A stretch of DNA of 64,000 bases, taken from Chryseobacterium edaphi. Its GTDB lineage: Bacteria; Bacteroidota; Bacteroidia; Flavobacteriales; Weeksellaceae. The stretch covers positions 186,001 to 250,000 of the forward strand of contig NZ_JAOTEM010000004.1 in NCBI RefSeq assembly GCF_025628985.1, written 5' to 3'. The translations under genes were made by a program, and so were the position numbers. Shown one piece after another: positions 47,589 through 55,244 of the stretch. Each line of letters starts with the position of its first letter. The first letter of the stretch is position 1. The notes under the pieces were generated by a model that worked only from the letters and a program-made list of their open reading frames with translations, made no database searches and was not told where the DNA came from.

Positions 47589-47615
47589 AAACATCCGCTG
47601 AAAAAACGGATGCTT
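47589..47615 (-). terminator. Terminator of the cystathionine enzyme gene
   Basis: AAACATCCG pairs with CGGATGCTT with one G-T pair around a 9-nt loop. Confidence 0.7.
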
Positions 47616-47628
47616 ATGATTTATTATT

Positions 47629-48768
47629 TTAAGAAAATGCTCTTTCCAGATCTGCGATCAGATCTTCCGCATCTTCGATCCCGACACTTAGACGAACTAA
47701 ATCATCGGTAATTCCCAATTCTGCACGTTTTTCAGCAGGAATTGAAGCGTGAGTCATCAGAGCAGGATGATTTGCCAGAGATTCTACTCCACCTAAAGAT
47801 TCTGCTAAAGTGAACACTCTTACTTTTTCTAAAAATTTAACGGCATCTTCTTTTTTACCAGATTTGAAAGTGAAAGAAACCATTCCTCCAAAATCTTTCA
47901 TCTGGGATTTTGCCAATTCGTATTGCGGGTGAGATTCCAATCCCGGATAAATTACCTGAGCAACCGCTGGATGCGATTCTAGATATTTTGCGACAGCCAT
48001 TCCGTTTTCTGAATGTCTCTGAACTCTTAAAGCTAAAGTTTTTATCCCTCTCAAAACCAAATAAGAATCGTGAGGTCCTAAAATTCCGCCACTTGCAAAT
48101 TGTATGAAGTGAAGTTTTTCTCCCAATTCAGCATCTTTGGCGATCAAAGCTCCTGCAATCACATCAGAATGACCTCCTAAATATTTTGTTGCTGAGTGCA
48201 TCACAATATCTGCTCCTAAATCGATTGGTCTTTGAAGATATGGCGTTGCAAAAGTATTATCAACTGCAACAAGGATATCTTTTCCTTTTGCAATTTCTAC
48301 AACCGCTTTAATATCAACCAGTTTCATTAAAGGATTGGTCGGTGTTTCAATCCAGATCAGTTTTGTTTTATCAGTAATGACGTCAGCGATTTTTGAAGCA
48401 TCATCAAAATTCACGAAAGTAAATTTCAACTGATATTTTTCGAAAAGTCTGGTGAACATTCTGTACGTTCCACCATATAAATCATCAACTGCTACAACCT
48501 CATCACCAGGATTTAATAATTTCAAAACACAATCAATCGCAGCCAAACCAGAACCAAAAGCTAAACCTCTTGCTCCGTTTTCGATGCTTGCCAAAGAATC
48601 TTCCAAAGCCTGTCTCGTAGGATTTGCCGCTCTCGAATATTCGTATCCTGAATGTACTCCCGGACTTTTCTGAGCAAATGTTGACGTTAAAAAAACTGGT
48701 ACATTCACAGAACCTGTTGCAGATTCGTGATGTTGACCTCCGTGTATAACTTTTGTATTAAAATTCAT
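47629..48768 (-). CDS. PLP-dependent Cys/Met metabolism enzyme (cystathionine gamma-synthase/lyase)
   Basis: From the ATG at 48768 the protein has 379 residues. Its fold-type I PLP site is shown by the phosphate loop FGSGLAAIDC and the Schiff-base lysine in MHSATKYLGGHSD. YEYSRAANPTRQALE near the start and ESLGGVESLANHPALMTHAS at the end are conserved. The family includes cystathionine gamma-synthase, gamma-lyase and beta-lyase. The C-terminal part favours a gamma-lyase or gamma-synthase. It makes or breaks cystathionine in sulphur amino acid metabolism. It is transcribed alone. Confidence 0.85.
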   Translation of the reverse strand: MNFNTKVIHGGQHHESATGSVNVPVFLTSTFAQKSPGVHSGYEYSRAANPTRQALEDSLASIENGARGLAFGSGLAAIDCVLKLLNPGDEVVAVDDLYGGTYRMFTRLFEKYQLKFTFVNFDDASKIADVITDKTKLIWIETPTNPLMKLVDIKAVVEIAKGKDILVAVDNTFATPYLQRPIDLGADIVMHSATKYLGGHSDVIAGALIAKDAELGEKLHFIQFASGGILGPHDSYLVLRGIKTLALRVQRHSENGMAVAKYLESHPAVAQVIYPGLESHPQYELAKSQMKDFGGMVSFTFKSGKKEDAVKFLEKVRVFTLAESLGGVESLANHPALMTHASIPAEKRAELGITDDLVRLSVGIEDAEDLIADLERAFS

Positions 48769-48881
48769 TTTTTTATATTTTTTGTTGGAAGTTGGATGAT
48801 GGAAGCCAGATTTTATCATAAGCTCCCAATATCTGGTCTTCGAACATTGTTTAACTATTTATATTTGTCTTTCCGTAAGAT

Positions 48882-49583
48882 TTATTCAAATACAGCAATT
48901 TTGAAAGAGCTTCTTTTTTTCATATGATAATCTCTTTGAAGAGAAAGTCTTTTTCCATACTTCAAATCATGTATTACAAATAGTAAAAAGAGGTGAAATG
49001 AAGTTTTTTGTTTTATTCTATCAGAGATAATTTCTTCTTTGATGGTTTCATTACTATCGTTCACATATTCAATTTCTAAAAACTCCTCAATTCCTTCATT
49101 ATCTTGAAAAGAGTATTTCCATGATACAATTTCCCAAGGAATTATTCTGGTGTAATGTTTAAGATGTTCATTTTCAAATTTCAAGATACTATAACTTTCA
49201 TTTTTCACAAAAAAATATTCTGACGGAATTTTATTCTCTGAAATAAAGGCCTTACAATCTAAGTTTTCAATAAACTCTTCAATTTCTTTTTTAGTGAAAT
49301 TATCGTGAATATTATATTTCTTGTCACCGAAATATTCTCTAAAAAAAATATAGCTGATGATGTTTTTTTTATCCTTAAAATATCTGCGAGCAAATAATTT
49401 TTCAAACAAAGAAATCAAAGCAATGTAAAAAATGATAATTCCTACAAACCAGGCAATTTTATAAGAAGTCAGATTAAAAATGACAATAAAAATGATGTCT
49501 AAGATAAAAGCAAGAAAAAAAGAAATATGATTTATTCTATTTTTAAGTCTTACATATTTAAAAAAATCCTGCAGCAAAAACAT
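48882..49583 (-). CDS. Hypothetical membrane protein coupled to gldC
   Basis: This 233-residue protein starts 1 bp after the gldC stop codon, which suggests translational coupling. Two strong hydrophobic segments lie at about 20-40 and 43-63 (AFILDIIFIVIF, IIIFYIALISLF). A charged cytoplasmic or periplasmic domain of about 170 residues follows. I do not recognise it. Its tight coupling to gldC could mean a link with gliding or type IX secretion, but the coupling is the only evidence. Confidence 0.55.
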   Translation of the reverse strand: MFLLQDFFKYVRLKNRINHISFFLAFILDIIFIVIFNLTSYKIAWFVGIIIFYIALISLFEKLFARRYFKDKKNIISYIFFREYFGDKKYNIHDNFTKKEIEEFIENLDCKAFISENKIPSEYFFVKNESYSILKFENEHLKHYTRIIPWEIVSWKYSFQDNEGIEEFLEIEYVNDSNETIKEEIISDRIKQKTSFHLFLLFVIHDLKYGKRLSLQRDYHMKKRSSFKIAVFE

Positions 49584-49584
49584 C

Positions 49585-49911
49585 TTACATCTTAATTGCC
49601 GATTTCACTGCAAATTCTTCTGCAATCTGCTCAATCCATGCAGCAACATCATCTTCTCCTGTTGCTCTCTGGTAAGTACTTCCCAATGAAACGAAAATCT
49701 GATGCATAAACATTTTCATTTGATCAACTGGCATATCTTTCGTCCAAAGATCGATTCTTAAAGCTTCGGATGTTTTTTCGTCCCAAACGGAAATCATTAC
49801 TGCTTTTGTTTCTTCTTTTTCTACTCCGCCATCTGCAGCGTTCCAGGTCATCAATTCCGGAATGTGGTTTTCATCCAGCTCTACATCTATCGTTATTTGA
49901 GTCTTTCTCAT
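49585..49911 (-). CDS. gldC: Gliding motility protein GldC
   Basis: This 108-residue protein matches GldC, a small soluble protein that supports gliding and type IX secretion in Flavobacteriia. It begins MRKTQITIDVELDENHIPE and has IDLWTKDMPVDQMKMFMHQ near the centre. It ends with a helix of AAWIEQIAEEF. It lies 88 bp after gldB on the same strand, the expected gldB-gldC order. Loss of gldC in Flavobacterium gives a partial motility defect. It is normal in length. Confidence 0.93.
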   Translation of the reverse strand: MRKTQITIDVELDENHIPELMTWNAADGGVEKEETKAVMISVWDEKTSEALRIDLWTKDMPVDQMKMFMHQIFVSLGSTYQRATGEDDVAAWIEQIAEEFAVKSAIKM

Positions 49912-49999
49912 TTTTTCTATTTTTTCTAAACTTTATTATTTTTAAGCATTAATTTTGAGAGATCTGCACTTCTTGAGTCCATTTTCCAACTTCCTGCTT

Positions 50000-50986
50000 T
50001 TATTCTTCTAATTTCGGTTTGTAACCTGCTTCATTAAAAATTTGAGTGGCATCCATTTTCAGGAAATCAACCAATTTTGTATCTGGTTTTTTCTTGAAAT
50101 ATTCTCTGCAAATCTGCCATCCTGTAAAAATCCCTACCATCGGAGACGAATTGTTATCAATCTCCGTATAAAATTTTGAAAACGGACCAGGAGTGATAAA
50201 ACGTTCTGCCAATCTGTGATCGTCGCCAAAAATGAGATTATTTTCAACAAAATAATTATAAATATTGGCTTCATTTGCAGAAGACCAGTCGTATTGCTCT
50301 TTGGTGTAATCCATTTTAAGGTAATCAGGAGTTTCAGGTAAAAATGCATCCTGTAACATCATAATCTTACCGTTATACACCAATAAATCAATAAATTTCT
50401 GACTGTCGCCTTTATAAGGAACAATATTTTCAGCAAACATTCTTGATACTTTAGGAACGATATTACTTGGATTCATTGATTTCTGAAAATACAATTCCAA
50501 GCCTTTGTAATTCGCATTTTTATCTCCCATGAAACCGGAAATATCGATGAACAGAAAATTGGTTTTTTCGTCATATAAAAGAGGATCCTGAATCATCTGC
50601 AAAGCCGATGAAAATAAAAAAACTTTCGGACTCTTAAATTGTGGAAAATAAAATTTAATATGAGAAAACAAATCCTGAAGTTCGTTCTGTAATTTCTTCT
50701 GATCAATTTTAGCAATCGCTTCTTTATAAATTTTTATCTCTTGCGCGTCTGCTCTTCTTTTCCCAAAATCTTCATCAGGAACAGTCCCCTGAAACCACGG
50801 AAATTTTGCGGTAAATTGCTCCAAAGGAACATTCTGATCGTAAAATTCTTTTGATATATCGGTCATTTCTACCTTTTCGGCAGGATTTTTTATTTCAACT
50901 TTCCATTCAGTTTCCTGCTCTTTTTTACAAGAATTCAAACTTAAAACTAAAAGGCATGAAAGTGCGGCAATTCTAAAAATCTTCAT
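50000..50986 (-). CDS. gldB: Gliding motility lipoprotein GldB
   Basis: The ATG at 50986 gives a lipoprotein signal ending SLNSC; a longer open frame to 51109 is not a credible start. The 328-residue product matches GldB, an essential part of the gliding and T9SS machinery. It has FPWFQGTVPDEDFGKRR, FIDISGFMGDKNANYKG near 170 and RFITPGPFSKFYTEIDNNSS near 275. GldB is predicted to be a membrane-anchored lipoprotein in the periplasm. It shares its upstream region with a divergent GNAT gene. Confidence 0.92.
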   Translation of the reverse strand: MKIFRIAALSCLLVLSLNSCKKEQETEWKVEIKNPAEKVEMTDISKEFYDQNVPLEQFTAKFPWFQGTVPDEDFGKRRADAQEIKIYKEAIAKIDQKKLQNELQDLFSHIKFYFPQFKSPKVFLFSSALQMIQDPLLYDEKTNFLFIDISGFMGDKNANYKGLELYFQKSMNPSNIVPKVSRMFAENIVPYKGDSQKFIDLLVYNGKIMMLQDAFLPETPDYLKMDYTKEQYDWSSANEANIYNYFVENNLIFGDDHRLAERFITPGPFSKFYTEIDNNSSPMVGIFTGWQICREYFKKKPDTKLVDFLKMDATQIFNEAGYKPKLEE

Positions 50987-51111
50987 TATTTTTACATGAA
51001 ATTTGAGTTTACAAAAATAAGGATATAAATACAAACTCATGCTGAAAAACGAATATTTTGTAGTTTTAAAACCTGTTTTAAAATGAAAATAAAAAACTTG
51101 CAAAATCAAAC

Positions 51112-51639
51112 ATGAAACTGGAAACCGAAAGACTCATTCTCAGAAAATTAGAAGATCACGATGCAGAACGTATGTTTCTTCTCGATTCTAATCCTGAAGT
51201 AATGAAATATATCGGTATTCCAACTCTTTCAAAACTTGAAGAATCAAAAAAGGTTATTCAAATGATTCAGCAGCAATACCAAGATAACGGATTGGGAAGA
51301 TTGGCCGTCATCGAAAAGGAGTCGGGACTTTTGATTGGCTGGAGCGGACTGAAATTATATACCGGAGAAATCAACGGTTACCAAAATTTCTATGAATTAG
51401 GCTACAGATTTCTTCCTGAAAGTTGGGGAAAAGGTTATGCTTTTGAATCTGCAAAAGCTTCGTTGGATTTTGGGTTTAATGATTTACATATTGAAATCAT
51501 TTACGCTTATGCTCATCAAGAAAACGCTGCGTCCCATAATGTTTTAACCAAATTAGGTTTCGAAAAAACAGGTGAATTTACCGAACCAGACGGAATTTGT
51601 TTTTGGTACGAATTAAAAAAAGAAAATTTTAAATTATAA
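51112..51639 (+). CDS. GNAT-family N-acetyltransferase (RimJ/RimL type)
   Basis: This 175-residue protein has the RimJ/RimL-like GNAT order. It begins MKLETERLILRKLEDHDAE, has GYRFLPESWGKGYAFESAKA in the centre and ends NVLTKLGFEKTG. It likely acetylates a protein N-terminus or a small amine. It is divergent from gldB and 14 bp upstream of nadE on the same strand, so the two are probably co-transcribed. That arrangement may reflect only convenience. Confidence 0.88.
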   Translation: MKLETERLILRKLEDHDAERMFLLDSNPEVMKYIGIPTLSKLEESKKVIQMIQQQYQDNGLGRLAVIEKESGLLIGWSGLKLYTGEINGYQNFYELGYRFLPESWGKGYAFESAKASLDFGFNDLHIEIIYAYAHQENAASHNVLTKLGFEKTGEFTEPDGICFWYELKKENFKL

Positions 51640-51653
51640 AAAAGAAATAAACA

Positions 51654-52445
51654 ATGCAGACAAAAAAAGTAATCGATCATATCGTACAATGGCTGAAAGA
51701 TTATGCTGTAAAAGCAAATGTAAAAGGATATGTAATCGGAGTTTCGGGCGGTGTAGATTCGGGAGTTGTTTCTAAGCTTTGTGCAATGACCGGGCTTGAA
51801 GTTCTGCTTCTGGAAATGCCAATCCGTCAGAAAGAAGATCAGGTAAACCGTGCACAGGATCACATTGAAGATTTAAAGAAAAAATTTCCGAACGTTCAGG
51901 GAAAGACAATCAATCTGACTCCTGTTTTTGAAAGTTTTGAAAACATTGTTCACGATCACGTAGAAGGTAGATGGAGCAATAATCTTGCGCTGGCAAACAC
52001 AAGATCACGTTTCAGAATGTTGAATCTTTATTATTTCGGACAACTTCACGGACTTTTAGTTTGCGGAACAGGAAATAAAGTGGAAGATTTTGGAATTGGT
52101 TTTTATACTAAATATGGCGATGGCGGCGTAGATGTTTCTCCAATAGCCGATCTTTATAAAACTGAGGTGTACCAATTAGCAAAAGATTTAGATCTTATCG
52201 AAAGTATTCAGAATGCGATTCCTACAGACGGACTTTGGGATGCGGAAAGAACCGATGAAGATCAAATTGGTGCAACTTATCCGGAACTGGAAAAAATTCA
52301 GAAAGAATACGGTACAAAAACTGCCGAAGAATACGAAGGAAGAGATAAAGAAGTATTTTTGATTTTCGACAGAATGCACAAAGCTGCTCAACATAAGATG
52401 GTTCCGATTCCGGTTTGTGATATTCCAGAAGAATGGAGAGGATAA
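51654..52445 (+). CDS. nadE: Ammonia-dependent NAD synthase
   Basis: NadE makes NAD from deamido-NAD, ammonia and ATP. The 263-residue protein is the short, ammonia-dependent form, without a glutaminase domain. The ATP pyrophosphatase P-loop SGGVDSG is at 31-37, and a Rossmann-like body follows with the conserved NTRSRFRM and NLYYFG. GTGNKVEDFGIGFYTKYGDG and DGLWDAERTDEDQ are conserved. It follows the GNAT gene by 14 bp. I recall that gldB, gldC and nadE lie close together in other Flavobacteriia as well. Confidence 0.93.
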   Translation: MQTKKVIDHIVQWLKDYAVKANVKGYVIGVSGGVDSGVVSKLCAMTGLEVLLLEMPIRQKEDQVNRAQDHIEDLKKKFPNVQGKTINLTPVFESFENIVHDHVEGRWSNNLALANTRSRFRMLNLYYFGQLHGLLVCGTGNKVEDFGIGFYTKYGDGGVDVSPIADLYKTEVYQLAKDLDLIESIQNAIPTDGLWDAERTDEDQIGATYPELEKIQKEYGTKTAEEYEGRDKEVFLIFDRMHKAAQHKMVPIPVCDIPEEWRG

Positions 52446-52467
52446 GGTGAATTTTGCTTTGCAAATG

Positions 52468-52483
52468 AATTGTCAATCGTGAA
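52468..52483. repeat. 16-nt repeat, copy 2 (inverted)
   Basis: AATTGTCAATCGTGAA is the exact reverse complement of 47109-47124. It lies between nadE and the ribonuclease gene. Confidence 0.5.
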
Positions 52484-52554
52484 TTTTGCAATTCGATTAT
52501 AAATCAAATTGCCAATTCAATAACGCAGTTAAATTAACCATTGACTATAAAGCT

Positions 52555-53037
52555 ATGAATACTAAAATCCGTTCTTTATTTTTCGCCTGTCTCGGACTTC
52601 TTTTCGGAATGTCGGTGATGTATATCTACAATAATTTCATTGCGGAGAAAAAAACTCAAACTACAATTTCTCAAACATCAAATAACTATGATTACTTTGA
52701 AAATGTAAGTGAAATTACAATCATTACTGAATCTAGGTCGATTATTGAATATGTGAAAAAGAATCATAAGCTTCCCAAATTTTACATCACTAAAAACGAA
52801 GCAAAAAGACAAGGATGGGATCCTTCAAAGGGAAATCTCTGTGAAGTTCTTCCCGGAAAAGCAATTGGCGGAGATCATTTTAGCAATCGTGAAAAAAAAC
52901 TTCCAATCGGAGTGCAATATTTTGAAGCAGACGTAAATTACACTTGTGGAAACAGAAACAGTCACCGTATTGTTTATACTAAAAATGGTGAGGTGTATTT
53001 AACTCAAGATCATTATAAAAGCTTTGAAAAAAAGTAG
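52555..53037 (+). CDS. Barnase-family ribonuclease (membrane-anchored or secreted)
   Basis: The ATG at 52555 starts a 160-residue protein with a signal-anchor-like hydrophobic segment (LFFACLGLLFGMSVMYIY). The mature part aligns well with barnase from memory: HKLPKFYITKNEAKRQGW, GNLCEVLPGKAIGGD and FSNREKKLP. The catalytic region has the Glu in FEADVNY, Arg in NSHRIVY and His in TQDHYKSF. It should cleave RNA, probably outside the cell. Two extra cysteines (GNLC and YTCG) may form a disulfide. The barstar gene follows by 33 bp and must protect the cell. Confidence 0.9.
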   Translation: MNTKIRSLFFACLGLLFGMSVMYIYNNFIAEKKTQTTISQTSNNYDYFENVSEITIITESRSIIEYVKKNHKLPKFYITKNEAKRQGWDPSKGNLCEVLPGKAIGGDHFSNREKKLPIGVQYFEADVNYTCGNRNSHRIVYTKNGEVYLTQDHYKSFEKK

Positions 53038-53070
53038 AACTATGCTTACCAAAAATAAATTATTAAAACT

Positions 53071-53379
53071 ATGAATACAACATACATCGACTTTACAGAC
53101 ATTGGAGATTACGAAGATTTCTATGCTCATCTGAAAGAAAAAATAAAACTTCCGGATCATTTTGGGGACAATCTTGATGCGCTTTCGGATGTTATTTCTG
53201 GTGAACTAAAAATGCCGCTTCATATTGAGTTTGTAAACTTAAGCGTTGATCAGCTGGAAATTTTTGAAGATCTGCTGACCACTTTAGAAGATGCAGAAGA
53301 TGAAGTAGAAGATTTTACATTTTCATATTTCCTTGAGCAGTTCGAAGATGAGGATGAAGAAGAAAGCGAAGAAGAATAA
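53071..53379 (+). CDS. Barstar-family ribonuclease inhibitor
   Basis: This 102-residue acidic cytoplasmic protein has the barstar fold. The inhibitory region DHFGDNLDALSDVISGEL, near 28-45, matches the barstar contact helix. The C-terminus is strongly acidic, as is usual for this group. It lies 33 bp downstream of the barnase-like gene and should bind it in the cytoplasm to prevent self-damage. The two form a toxin-immunity pair rather than a toxin-antitoxin system of the plasmid kind. A terminator follows at 53401. Confidence 0.9.
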   Translation: MNTTYIDFTDIGDYEDFYAHLKEKIKLPDHFGDNLDALSDVISGELKMPLHIEFVNLSVDQLEIFEDLLTTLEDAEDEVEDFTFSYFLEQFEDEDEEESEEE

Positions 53380-53400
53380 CTTTCAAATTTCATAAAAAAT

Positions 53401-53430
53401 AAACCGCAAAATCAAATTTTGCGGGGTTTT
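53401..53430. terminator. Bidirectional terminator between barstar and pafA
   Basis: AAACCGCAAAAT pairs with ATTTTGCGGGGTTT with a G-T pair, then a T run. It lies between converging genes. Confidence 0.8.
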
Positions 53431-53447
53431 ATCTTTAATAAATAATT

Positions 53448-55094
53448 TTATTTTCCTAAAACTTCAGAAATAGGATTTCCTACATTTCCGCTTGGAAACT
53501 GAATGTGCAATAACGCCGAAACCGTCGGTGCGATATCTGTCATAAAATATGGTTTATTGCTTTCACCATGATTGATTCCCCATCCCATAAAAACCAAAGG
53601 AATATGTGCGTCATAAGAATTCCAGACGCTGTGTGTAGTTCCTGTTTTTGCGTAAGTCGGAAGCATAGAATCGTGTGAAATCAACTGAATATCACCACTT
53701 CTCTGTCGGTTGATTCCGTTGATGATTCTCTGCTTGATTGGTTCTGGAATTGATGATTCCTGTATTTTTGTTGTAGAAACTGCATACAAAATAGTCGGAT
53801 CTTTTTCCAATTCCTGAATTGCAAATTCTTTGATACTTTCAAGCTCAAGTTTGTTATCTCTCATCAATTTTCTGTCGAAATAAATCTGATAATTATCGAC
53901 TCCGTTGATTAATTTATCAACTCCGAATTTATCTTTTAATTTTTGATTTAAATCTTTCTCCATCCCTTCACCGAAAAATCCTGTTGTGATTTTATGTTCC
54001 TGCAGAAAACCTACAGAATGCGCTCCACCGTGATCGGCAGAAAGAAAAACCGTATACTGACCTTTTCCAACTTTTGAATCTAAATAATTAAAAAATTGAG
54101 CTAAATCCTGATCTAATCTTAAATAAACATCTTCAACTTCAATAGAATTTGGTCCAAATTTATGACCCGCATAATCTGTTGATGCCAAATTGATCGCCAA
54201 AATATCGGTAATCTGATCCTGACCCAGATTTTCACCTTCTACAGAAGCTTCAGCCAGTTTTAAAGTTAAAGTATTTCCGAAAGGTGTATAACGGATGTTA
54301 TCTTTTTTAGCCTGATAATCTGCCTGCAAATTGGTGTACGGAAAAGTTGGTGTTTTTGCACTTCCCAAAAGTCCTTCCCACGAAGAATTGTCGGGCGAAC
54401 TTTCTGTGTATTGATTGATAGGAAGCAAAGTATTCCAGCCGTTGGCAACCAATTTATCCGGTAAATTTTGTGCGTTGAAAGATTTCATCCATTGAGGCAA
54501 CTCATTCATATAATAAGAACTTGTGATAAAATCTCCCGAAGAATCATCAAACCAGAATGCTCCGTTCGGAGTATGACCTGCAGGAAGAATCGAGGCTCTG
54601 TCTTTTAGAGAAACTCCAATTACTTTTCCCTGAAAATTGGTTGCCAGTCTCAATTCATCAGTCACTGTTGTTGACCAAAGATTTCTGGGCGAATGGCTTC
54701 CAACTCTTGCATTTGTAGTTCCTACTGGCTGCACACTTTCGTCTGTTGTACAATAAACATTTTTACCGGTTTCTTTGTCTGTCCAGTCATTTCCGGCAAT
54801 CCCGTGAATGGCAGGAACAGAACCTGTATAAATTGAAGTATGTCCCAAAGCAGTAACTGTAGGAACATAAGGAATATGAACATTATTTAGAGAATATCCT
54901 TTATTGAGAAGTCTTTTGAAACCATCGTTTCCAAATTTGCTGTAAAAACGGTAGAGATAATCCCAACGCATCTGATCTACGACCAAACCAACGACCAATT
55001 TTGGTCTTTCTACCTGAGAATTTTTATTTTTTTGAGCACTGATTGTAACCACCGACATAAAACATGCTGCAGCAATCGTAATTTTCTTAAGCAT
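53448..55094 (-). CDS. pafA: Alkaline phosphatase PafA
   Basis: PafA hydrolyses phosphate monoesters in the periplasm and in other Bacteroidetes is made regardless of phosphate supply. This 548-residue protein closely matches the Elizabethkingia meningoseptica enzyme as I recall it. The threonine nucleophile is Thr79 in YVPTVTALGHT. The conserved Lys and Arg are in SLKDRAS, and zinc ligands are in DHGGAHS and elsewhere. It has a signal peptide (ending ISAQ). It stands alone, and upstream I see no TTAACA repeat array like those before the SusC and Oar-like genes. It ends at a shared terminator. Confidence 0.95.
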   Translation of the reverse strand: MLKKITIAAACFMSVVTISAQKNKNSQVERPKLVVGLVVDQMRWDYLYRFYSKFGNDGFKRLLNKGYSLNNVHIPYVPTVTALGHTSIYTGSVPAIHGIAGNDWTDKETGKNVYCTTDESVQPVGTTNARVGSHSPRNLWSTTVTDELRLATNFQGKVIGVSLKDRASILPAGHTPNGAFWFDDSSGDFITSSYYMNELPQWMKSFNAQNLPDKLVANGWNTLLPINQYTESSPDNSSWEGLLGSAKTPTFPYTNLQADYQAKKDNIRYTPFGNTLTLKLAEASVEGENLGQDQITDILAINLASTDYAGHKFGPNSIEVEDVYLRLDQDLAQFFNYLDSKVGKGQYTVFLSADHGGAHSVGFLQEHKITTGFFGEGMEKDLNQKLKDKFGVDKLINGVDNYQIYFDRKLMRDNKLELESIKEFAIQELEKDPTILYAVSTTKIQESSIPEPIKQRIINGINRQRSGDIQLISHDSMLPTYAKTGTTHSVWNSYDAHIPLVFMGWGINHGESNKPYFMTDIAPTVSALLHIQFPSGNVGNPISEVLGK

Positions 55095-55244
55095 CGAATA
55101 ACTTTTTTTGTGATGACAAATTTACGGGTTTTGAAAGTTTTGGAATGTGAAATTTTATTTAAATTTGAGAAGTTAGCTTTCAGCTTAGATTACAGCTGAA
55201 AATAATTCCAAATCAATAAAAATTACCTAAACCTACATTTTGAT

